DNA of 64,000 bases from Amphibalanus amphitrite (lineage: Eukaryota; Arthropoda; Thecostraca; Balanomorpha; Balanidae). The stretch covers positions 558,001-622,000 of the forward strand of contig NW_024881520.1 in NCBI RefSeq assembly GCF_019059575.1, read 5' to 3'. The notes under the pieces are model-generated. The model worked only from the letters and a program-made list of their open reading frames with translations, searched no databases and was not told the DNA's origin. Both the position numbers and the translations under genes were made by a program. Of this stretch, positions 10,971 through 21,600 are shown one piece after another (the stretch's first letter is position 1; every line of letters begins with the position of its first letter).

Positions 10971-13900
10971 CACAGACTTCTCTATATATGGACTGTGCGC
11001 TGATCCGAGGAAATCAGCATTGGAGGCCCAAAAATAAGTGCACTTTTATCCATCTTTTTACAATGAAAAGGGTGTCAGAATATTTACAAATTTGGATATA
11101 GGATAGCCCATACTTTTATCTACCTGTCGGATTACATTTTTTTTTTGTTGAATTCAAAATAAATAAGAAATAAATGTATATAAATGAGAACATGTTTTCT
11201 CGTTCAGTTAGCCATTTGTTCACGCTGGAGGTATATACTTCACAAATGCAGCCGTACTTTGCGCGCATTTTCTTGCTTTTGAATGTTGGTTGCATTGTTG
11301 GTTGTCGTTGCTAATTTGTCGGAACTATAGTCTGTTCCATATCAAGCTTGCAGTTGGAGTTTCTTCGGTAGATCGCTCCTCCGCTCAAGAATTTGCGTCT
11401 TAAAATGTAAGAGCTGTATATGCAGAAATCACGCACTGCTTTCAGCAGGGCACTTCGACTGCAAACTTGGAAAGAATATTATAAGGAAAGAATATTATCC
11501 ATATTATCGATCACTACCTCATCACGACCGGATCAGAAAACGTGTGGTGCGAAGATATCATTCCGGGTATCAAGCCAGAGTCAGGGCAAGAAAAATGTGA
11601 AACGAAACATAATTTCTAGCAAAAAGGCAACTTTTTAGCCTCGCGTATAACTAAAAGGAAAAAATGTTCACAGACGAAACCATCAATCGAGATAAGAGAT
11701 AACGCTGAGGACAATCAGATTTGCAAGTTTACTTTTGCAAACACTGACTCCTGTGAGACTCACACAGCAAGAAGAAAAACAGGACGCTATCGACGGCGCC
11801 AGTCTCAGCATACTTCCTATAATGCCTAGTGCCTTATTTTATTCTGGAGAAAAAAAGACTCACTGAAAGGAGCTACAAAGACAACTTGACCAGCAGTTAA
11901 TGTGAAAAGAACAACTCGCCATCGCAGTTCGAAGCTACGCCGCGCTAAATAATGCCATACCCATGGCAGTGATACGCCACTACATCCAAAAGAAGTAAGC
12001 TTATTCAATCAAACAATGAAGTTTATCCAGTGTGTCGTATGGGGTTCATTATGGTCTGGATCAAATCATCTCGGAAGAATGCTCGACGAAATGATGGAAT
12101 TCGTACCCTTCGCATCAATGTTAAACGATGAAGGTTGCCGCTCTTAAATGTTACCGCAAAACTTGCATCGGGATCGGGAAGCTCAAGAATACGCCAGTCT
12201 GCGAAGAACGGACGGAAAAATAGCGGTGGAGCAGAAACAAGATGCATAGGACTGATTGGAGTATAAGTAGCTGGGACAAACATCTGTGCCGGTGGTGGCC
12301 TGTTATTACAGGAACTTCTACTTTGGATATCTCAGGAAACTGGCAGGTCACCATTTCTAGGCCAGCTGTGGACATTTTTGATGGAGAAGCCAAGAAATGT
12401 GCCAAGGGCGAAGAGCATACGAGTACTGTAACTAACGAGCTACAGAATATGACGGAGGCGCCGGGGGCACTAATCGTTTGACCGAACGGGGAAGAGCACT
12501 CGATCCGCGCCCCGGTAGGTTACCTGTGCTCCAGCTGCCGAGCTGAGATGGTCGCCCTCCGAGCTGCTCTCTCCTAACTGCTTGAGAACCCGTCGAACGC
12601 CGAAGACCCATCGTAGCCTGCACCGACTCGCAGTCCGCCCTCGCCGCCATCCGAGGTGGCTGGGCCGCCCAGCACTCCTCGCTCGGAGTGGACATCTGGA
12701 GAGCCCCCTGGGGACTGACAGCTGGAGGCCTGTTGGTCTGCCTACAGTGGGTGCCCTCACAATGCAGGTTGGAGGGCAACGAGAGGGCCGACACCATCGC
12801 CAAGAAGGCAAACATACTCGACTAAAAACAAATCCTTATAGACGTCCAGAAGGCCCACTGGGCCGCCGCCAGAGTGGCGAGAGCTCGCACCGTCGGGGCC
12901 TGGCCAGCCGGCTAGTTCCACCAGCTGACGGGGATCGACTCCCGCCTACCGTTGCCGGCGGCGACCGGCCAGCGGCGGTGGACATCCACCAGCTCCGCGC
13001 CGGCCACTGGACAAGCTCCTCCCAATGGCGCCACAGAGTCGGGTTGGCGCCCTCCTGGCTGTCGAGGTGCAACCAGTGCGACGACCGACAATGCAGAGCC
13101 GCACTCTACCCGTCTGCTGAGAGGAGGCGGACAGCCCAAGCATGTCCTCCTGCGGTGCCCGGCTCTGATGGGCACCCGACATCGCCTGATGGCGACCATC
13201 AACCCCAACATGGAGGAGGTGCGGACTGCGGAGCGGCAGCATCGTGGTGGCCCTGGGGGCCGCCCACAGGTCCCTTCAGAGCTGCTCGGCTACGTCTCCA
13301 TGGGACGAAGGGACACAATAAAAGCAACAATAGCTATAGCATGACAACGTGATGGGAACGACCGTCACAAGAGCTATCGCCTTATCATTCAGCAGCGAGT
13401 GGAAAACGAGCAGACGGAGGGATACGTTGCAATTGGTGATGCGCATGTGCGAATGTGTGAAAGTGCGACTATGTGTAGATGCGTGGTGCGAAAAAGTGGG
13501 TAGCAGAGAAGAACAGTGAAGACACCGTTGCAGCCGACACACATTTTCCCGTAAAGTCCCCCATCGGCATTACCGCCAACCTTTACCACCAGCGCGGTCG
13601 GTGCACTGTCGCGCGAGTTTGTAGCCAGCCATGTCAGAGATGTGAACAATCCAGCACACAGGGGAAGAAGAAAGGGGTGATAGCCACCCTTTCTCGCTGG
13701 ATCCCGCGGTGAAAATGGACTAACGCCATTTTCAAGCCCACTGGGGCAATGTGAGATGAACTTGACATGAGGACATCAATGGGTGTCGATGAACGTGAAA
13801 TGATGTTCCAATACAGATTCATATCGACCAGGAGCCTTTCTTATTCTGAGCTACGAGCAATAGATAGTACAAAAACAAAATATATTACATAAAATTCAGC

Positions 13901-14028
13901 CTGTCGACAGGAAACAATAAAAGGGTATTGTGTTACAACATATGGGTTCATATTACGGCTTCAGAAATTTGGGCCTCCAATGCTGATTTCCCAAATCAGC
14001 GCACAGTCTATATATAGAGAAGTCTGTG
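10971..14028. mobile_element. 3-kb TIR transposon with GATGTAC target duplication
   Basis: About 62 bp at 10971-11032 (starting CACAGACTTCTCTATATA) recurs in inverted orientation at 13967-14028 with roughly five mismatches. The direct repeat GATGTAC flanks the element at 10964-10970 and 14029-14035 (8 bp if one end base is reassigned). This is the signature of a cut-and-paste element with a 7-8 bp duplication. The interior has no intact transposase. It contains an old LINE fragment (12470-13345) and AT-rich sequence I cannot assign. Confidence 0.75.
12440..13345 (+). pseudogene. LINE RNase H / C-terminal relic
   Basis: Translating across frames gives a degraded RNase H domain. EHSIRAPVGYLCSSCRAEMV is followed by ALRAALS and a stop near 12572. 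Then IVACTDSQSALAAIRGG (around 12604-12655) carries the DSQSAL motif, and WVPSQCRLEGNERADTIAKK (around 12749-12810) carries the NERAD motif. After further frame changes, HVLLRCPALMGTRHRL (from about 13140) corresponds to the C-terminal zinc-knuckle region of RNase H-bearing LINEs. Several stops and frameshifts make it a relic. The clade is not resolvable by eye. Confidence 0.7.
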
Positions 14029-14035
14029 GATGTAC

Positions 14036-15245
14036 ATATTACATGTGTATTGTGTAATTAATAACCCATAACGTCTATATTTACTCAATAAAAATTAACT
14101 GATCCAGATCACACGTGCCCTTTAGGCCTATATAGAGACTACGTCCATCTGCAAGCATCAATCGCTAAATCACAAGGACCGAAGGTCCTGCCCGCGGCAT
14201 AGCGAACGTCCTGTCACTCTGCTTCGGCTCGTGCAGCGGCAAGATTGGCTCAGCTTTACGGCCAGCAATATCAATTCACGCACGAAGTCTACGATGTGCG
14301 ACGGCGATTTACGTGCTCATTTATGGGACGCGCAGAGTAATAACTTCCAACTCTGAGCCAGTCCTGCCCATATAGCCGATGATATTTCACCGAGTTGAAG
14401 TAAATTGTTATGGTAGCAGCGGCGGCACGTGCTTGCGAGTCCTGCCATAATGAGCGCGAGGACACGTGCGCCAGTTTAACACTCGCCCGTACAGGCGTTT
14501 TCACTGATTCTTGCATAACGACAGGATGGTTCGACCAAGTATAGTTTTGGGGTCGATCGGCCCCCCAGCCGCTCATCCTCTGATCGAATATGTAAAGGAC
14601 TAGCGGAAAAACGAGCGTTTTGCCCATTACGAGAGGAAGACAAATGCTGACGGTACCTACTCAGTTGTAAGACCTTAGGTCAATGGTCAATCTTCCAGGT
14701 CAGGTCACTTCGCTACTCTTCGGTGAGCGACTGCCCTCGTCAGTGACCTCTCGCGGCCGAGGTTAGAGGTCATTGGGCTGAGCGGTGGCCGCGCCCTCGA
14801 CATCTGATCACGGCGTGTGGCGGGCGAGTGAAAATGACACCTACACGCTCCCTGTGGGCCAAGAGCGTCCAGTCAGCGGTTCCACCGGGACGATCGCGAC
14901 CCTGTGCTCCGATACCACCATGGACTCAGCACGCACCATCCGGCCCGCGGGAATTCGTACGGCTCGTCTGGCACTTTTCAGCGGCGATATCGGTGGCGCA
15001 TAACATGCACAGTGATTGTGTGGCGCTAGACTCCTGCAGTCAGTGGTGGACTGACAGGAGGAGACTGCACTGCGCTGATACTGGTTTTAAATGTCTTCCA
15101 GTATCCAAAGAAATCACCAAATCACCAGCCTCAAAGTTTCCACCATTCAGATAATCACAATTAATCGACTGAGCCGGGCCTTTAATGCGAATCTTTATGC
15201 CCTTCAGATCTAAACCTTAGGCCGATCGGATCTATTCATGTGTCA
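14036..15245. other. Unassigned interval upstream of GH3 gene
   Basis: It contains a short AGGTCA-rich patch (14676-14780) resembling the TTAA family, without recognisable ends, and no supported exon. The first exon and promoter of the GH3 gene may lie here but cannot be pinned down. Confidence 0.4.
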
Positions 15246-15542
15246 CACTGAAAACAATTTAACCTAAGGCTGGCGAGTAAACCGGTGTTTTACGGGTACC
15301 CCTATCCGCAACCATTTTTAACCACCCTCCCAGGAGTAGTGCTAGGTCCCATTGCGGTGTAGTCGTACTTGCTCTGAGCGGATATAACCGCTGTCAGCGA
15401 ACAAGTCCGCTGAGAGCAGGGACGACTACACTGCAATGGGACCTTACTGTACTCCTGGGAGGGTGGTTAAAAATGGTTGCGGATAGGGGTACCTGCAAAA
15501 CACCGGTTTACTCGCGGGCCTTGGGTTAAATTGTTTTCAGTG
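15246..15542. repeat. 297-bp foldback (long inverted repeat)
   Basis: The two arms (about 15246-15382 and 15409-15542) are near-perfect reverse complements around a short loop. The outermost block is CACTGAAAACAATTTAACC on the left and its complement on the right. It probably represents a foldback MITE, just upstream of the first visible GH3 exon. Confidence 0.9.
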
Positions 15543-15645
15543 CATGTTTGCCACTTCGGCATTCTTTGACAGTACGAGCGACCCGTTCCCCAGCAGCCGC
15601 GCGTGCTCCCGGTGCCATGACCCCGTGCGGTGTACCCTGCCACAG

Positions 15646-18600
15646 TAGCGCTTCTGGTGACTGCGGCGGCGACGCTCTGCGTTCTGGTCGACTTCCTGCG
15701 CCGGCCGCGGTCCAACTCGCTCAGCCTGCGCAACCAGCTCGCCATCTATGGGATCCAGCGCTGCGTGGGCGTGTTTGGCGCCTACCAGGGCCGCAAAATG
15801 GAGCGTGACTCGAGACGCTTCATGGAGGTGAGCATATACGCGAGATGTAACATCAGTCTACGTGTTGAACATAACCGAGAGTCATTGCTTGGGGCCGATT
15901 GAGTCTTTGAATGGAGCCTCATCCCGTGACCCGAGGAAATAACCGCGGGGTGGCTCGCACGGCGATCACCACAGGTTAATGCGAAATTCGTCCGGAACGT
16001 CTATACAAGCGCAGTAAAATATGTGCAAACCCTATTCGGTGTAATAAAGTGGTTTTATGGCACACGATGACTTGTTCCAGTAGTACTGGCGAACATGAGC
16101 TAGGCATAACTTACGGACCATGTGACCCCTCTTCTTTACTGAACGTGTCTGATGCATTCGGTTCGCTAAGCTCATACGGCAAGCATTATATCGTTTCAGT
16201 CCCAAACCTATCTCTCTCTTGAGATATCTCCGCTCTTGAGATCACATACTGCCTTTTCATAGCGTCTTATGCCGCTGTTCTCCGAGCTCGCCTAAACTCC
16301 TGAGTCTGACCATTGTCCTGATATGTGCCCCGGTCAGGTGCAGCACGCGCTCATTTCAACCATCCTCCGAACTGGCGAGCGGACCCGGTACGGGCGTGAC
16401 CACGGCCTGGCGCGGATGCGCTCCCTCTCCGAGTTCCGCGCCCGTCACCCTGTCACCGAGTACGGTCACTACGCCGCCTACGTGCAGGCCGTTGAGGCAG
16501 GAGAGGAGACGGCAATGTTCGGCGACGACGAGGTTTACCTGTTTGCCACCTCATCCGGCACGACTGGCTCCAGCAAGCACCTTCCGATGGGCCGGCAGCA
16601 GTTGCGGCGCATCATGCGCAACATCGCGCCGCTGATGGCCACCACGCAGGCGCAGTACAGCGGCGGCGCCATCGCGCCTGTCCTGGTGGTCACCTCGCGC
16701 GTGAAGCCGTCGCTGAGCACCTCCGGTAAGCGGATCTGCTCGCTGTCGCCGGTGCTGCAGGAGTCTCCGCTGGCGAGCCTGCAGTCGGTGACGCCGCCCT
16801 GTGTGACCGAGGTGGAGACGGAGTGGGCCGCCTGCTACCTGGGACTGCTGTTCGCGCTGGCCGAGCCCGAGCTGCACGCCCTCTTCACCAGCTTCATCTT
16901 CGTCTTCCTGCGGCTGATGGACGTGCTGGAGGAGCAGTGGCCCCGCTTGCTCTCCGAGCTGGCTGCAGGTAGGATCGAGGACCATCTCTCGCTACCGGAG
17001 CCGCTGCTGCGGCGCATCAACGAGCACCTCACCCCGGCACCGGACCGAGCCAGGGAGCTAGAGCCTATGTTCACGCAGGGCTTCGACCGCATCATCCCGC
17101 GACTGTGGCCTCGACTGCGCTTCCTGCAGGCAGCTCGCTCGGGGCTCGCCAGCGACATGTACCTGACGCTGGCCAGACGGTACATCGGGGACCTCCCCGT
17201 GCTCGACATGGCCTACTGCAGCTCGGAGGCGTGGCTGGGCATCAGCGCCGACCCGAGTGCCGCAGAGGTGCCCTTCACTCTCACTGCCGACTCGTGCCTT
17301 TACGAGTTTCTGCCCGTGTCGCACGAGGGGGAACACGCGCAGGCGACGTCCAATCCCATACCGGACGGCTCAGACGCCGGCGAAGGACCGAATGACAGCC
17401 GACTCCGGCGGAGGGGAGACGCCTCCTCCGTGACACGCACGCACAACGTCCAGGAACATAACAAGGAGACGGATGACCCGCGAAGGACGACCACTGACCG
17501 GGGCGAGTCTCATGACACTGCGGACGGAGGGGAGGACCTCCGACACCGCCTGCTGCTCGCCAACGAGCTGCGCGTGGGAGAAGACTACGAGCTGGTCGTG
17601 ACTACCCGCTCTGGCCTGTACCGGTACCGACAGGGAGACGTGGTGCGCATCTGCCGGTTCCACAACCGGGCGCCCGTCGTGCAGCTCCTCTACAGGTGAG
17701 TTGGTGCTACCGCGCCCACCTGGCCGGGCAGGGTCATGGTTTGATCAGGGCGGTATACCGATGGAACCGTATACGGCCCTGGGTGGAACTCTTGATAATT
17801 TCTCACGCTGTTAGGAATCCCCTACCAACATGACTGTTTCTTAAAAACAGTCGCCAGTCGCCATTGTGAGGCCAGTAACCGTTTGACCGGAAATGAGATT
17901 CTGTAATGTCAACCTGCTTACTTCGCTGGATAGTGGATACCCGTTTCATGAGTTACTTGACACGGCTCACGTGTTGCGGAACCGTTCTCTCGGAAGTTCT
18001 GGCACCTGCACAACAGATTGCTTTCGGATACGGCCAGGTATGAATAAGATTTTCATGTCACCCGCAGTCACTTTGCAATGATGGCATTGCAAAGACTATG
18101 CTTATGTAGGCGTCAAACGTGTTTCGAAACGAAATCGGACGGGAGTATCCCGTATTTATGCACAGCATGTGACATACAGCTGTCAGCTGGTAATGTATGC
18201 TCTGTAAGCCGTGATTGGTTCAACACTGCATAAATCCGAACAGCGCCCGTGACCTAACGGCCGGCCTGGGTATATACGTGCGAGTGTCCGTCGCACCAGG
18301 CCGCTCCGACTGCGCCCATTGGTTGGAGATTGGTACGGGCTGGTTCGAAGGAACTGAGGCATTGAAACATATTTTTCATCAATAATGGCAACCAATTCAG
18401 GCGTCTCGAAGCGCTCTAATTCTTTCGGCCTCTTCATTCCCGACTAAATGTCCAAAATCGCTGTCCGTATCAGACTGCTCTTCCCGTCATCACACTTGCC
18501 ACATGTCCGTCAAAACAGCACATCTCTAGCCCAAATTGTGCTAGCAGGAAAATGTTGTAAGTAGAGCACTTCACGGATAGGCTTTTTAGGATCCGACCCG

Positions 18601-21600
18601 GCCCATATCCGGCAAGTCATATCCAGATCCGCCCATTATCCGCCTTTCTTTGAATATCAGAATCCGGCCCACCCATGGCCCGTATTGCAGCCAAACTTCC
18701 AAAAAATATCCGTAATAATCCGTTTCACCAATAACTGGTTTCACCCAAAACTGGACTAACAAATTCAATCTAAGGGACCAGACAGCCATACAAGTCTTAT
18801 GACAAGTGAGTGTCATAAAATGATGCCTATTACTTTAATCAAACCTCTGCTGCCGCTTAACACATTAGGTTAATTTTTAACTTCAATGTTGAATGTTAAA
18901 ATTTTGATCCGTTTTGATCCGGGTTCAACCTTCAATTCCCAAATCCGGCCCGCCCATATCCGTTCTTTTTTAACAAATTTAGAATCCAATCCTATCCGGT
19001 CCGCGGATTTATCCGTGGATAACGGATTTATCCGGCCCATGAAGTGCTCTAGTTGTAAGTAATGTTATATAAGTAAATAATTTATTGTCAACTGCTAAAA
19101 GTGCGGCGGTGGCTCATTATGAACCGCGCGCGCACGATGTAGGAAAATGTGTGCCGACTGAAAGTTTGTGTCGGCTGGTTTTGTTGTTTTGTTGGTCTTG
19201 AGAGTCTCCAGCGCTAAATATGGCTTGGAATTTGGTTTAGTTCTTGGTTTGAAAGTTTGTGTTTTGCTCTGAATACCAAACATTTTTTATTCATTGTGTT
19301 TCAATCCACCACAAGCTATTTCGGCCTTATTCGTAATTTATCATTTAATTCAAATATCAAGCGAATAGCACAGTGAGCAAGAATGGCTTCACCTAGCTTC
19401 GACATCAGGTTAATACCGGAATTTGACGGGTCAGGTGATGTCGTAGACTGGCTGACCAAAGTCGAGATGGTCTGTAATCTACAGACCCCGCCGGCTGAGG
19501 AACTGATTGTCATCCCTCTGAGACTGAAAGGTGGTGCGTCTGCAGTATACCAGCAGCTCTCTGTAGAAGAAAGGAAGGACGTGACAAAGGTGAAAACTGT
19601 GCTGAAGCGTGCGTTCGCAGCGGACAAATTTATGGCATACGAGAAGTTCGTTGACAGAAAGTTGAGAGATGGAGAGTCGGTAGATGTGTATCTAGCAGAA
19701 CTCAAGCAGCTGTCAACACTGTTCGGAGGTCTCAGTGAAGAAGGGCTAGCGTGTGCTCTTATGGCGGGCTTACCGGATGCGGTAAGGCAGATCATGCGCG
19801 CCGGCGCTCGCATGGAATCGCTGTCATTGACAGAGATAGTGGCACGCGCGAGAGCAATTCTCTGTGAAGAGCAGACAGTACCAAGCGCATCTGCTTTCCT
19901 CGGACAGACTCCCCGTTCGCAGGGCGTCTCTGCGATGCGAGGTCTCAACCCCTCGAGTAGGGTGGTGTCCAACCGCTCTCAGAATAACAGGTCAACCGTG
20001 TCTTCAAGGAACACGGGCCGCGGAAGACAGAGTATCCAGTGCTACCGATGCTCCGGATGGGGTCATATCGCCGCTGAGTGCCCGAGCCAGCCTCGCTCGG
20101 GAAACGAGCTGCGAGGAGAGGACTCAGCGCCGGCCTCTGCTCGGAATTGAAGTGGATGGGCGCGCTGCCAGTGCGATCACTGGAAGTTTGCGGAAAACAG
20201 TGCAATGTTCTTATTGACACAGGATGCACCCGCAGTATCATTCATCTGTCTGTCTGCCAATCATGGGAACGGCAACTTGTGAACGTTGCCACTGCAAGCG
20301 GCCACAATCTGTTGTGCATCGGAGTCGCGGACGTCAGTGTGCTCATTCCGGGGCTGAAGGCTGTGACAATAAGCGCACTGGTAGCGGAAGACAGGCCTCT
20401 GGGATTCCACATGGTGCTTGGAATGGACGGTGTGCAGGCGCTTGGTGGTGTCTCCGTCCGGTCTCCAACCGAGGTACTCTTCTGTAGCGAGAAGAACACC
20501 TGCGCTGGACTCCGAGAACAGAGTGTGTCGACATCGGGTGCGGCTGCAAGGTCACGCCAAGGCGCCTCGGCCCAGTCTCCGACTGAAGAACTCTGTCGCA
20601 GCGAGAAAAGGCCGCGCACTGAACTCAGTGAAGAGGCTCCTGACTCGACGACTGGCGTAGATGTGAAGCCACAGCTGTCCGTGGAGAAAGCTGATTTCCG
20701 GGCTTGGTTTGATGAGCGCCAAAGATGTTGGATCGTGTCCTGGAAGTGGTCTGATGGCAAAGCACCTGGAGTGCTACAAAACTGTGTGGCTCAGTATCGC
20801 ATCTCAGCTGAAGCCAAGGCGGCATACGAACAGGAAGTGGCCCTTTGGATAAAAAATGGATGGCTTCTACCGTACGATGAAAGTGAGCTGGGTCCGCCAA
20901 AGGGATTGATCCCCATGATGGCTGTCGTGCAACTGAACAAACAGAAAGTCAGACCGGTGATGGACTTTCGAGAAATGAACACCCACGTGAACACTTTCAC
21001 GGCAGATGCGGACGTGTGCAATGAAAAGTTGAGAGAGTGGCGCAAGCTGGGGAGAGACGTGGCGCTTTTGGACCTCAACAAGGCCTATCTGCAAATTCAC
21101 GTGGAAAAGGAGATGTGGCCGTACCAAACGGTTATCGTCGGTGACGTGCGATACTGCCTGACGAGGATGGGCTTTGGCCTCAGCGTATCGCCCTGCGTCA
21201 TGAAATCCGTGCTGGATCTGGTCGTCAGCCAGGATTCGGACGTGCAGCGGGCAGTGTCGACGTACATTGACGACGTGCTGGTTGACGAGGCCGTGCTGCC
21301 GGCTGAGAAGGTGGCCGAGCACCTGAAGCGCTTCGGTCTGGAGTGCAAACCGGCAGTAAAACTCAAGGACGGAGGCAGAGCTCTGGGGCTGAGAGTATCA
21401 GCGGGAACAGACGGACTCAGATGGAGACGTGATAATGAAGTCACGGGGATCGAGCTGCCACTGACAAAGCGAAAGATATTTTCATTCTGCGGACGTCTCA
21501 CAGGGAATCTGCCCGTATGTGGCTGGCTCCGACCAGCTACCTCGTACCTGAAACGACGCGCGAGCGCGCTATCCGAGAGGTGGGACGATCCCATCGAAGA

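Noticed and set aside
15617..15649. ATG at 15617 as the GH3 start
   Set aside because: It is out of frame with the anchor exon and reaches a stop at 15647-15649.
19316..19972. 218-residue minus-strand frame over gag, and others across pol
   Set aside because: They mirror the retrotransposon coding frames and lack any recognisable motif.
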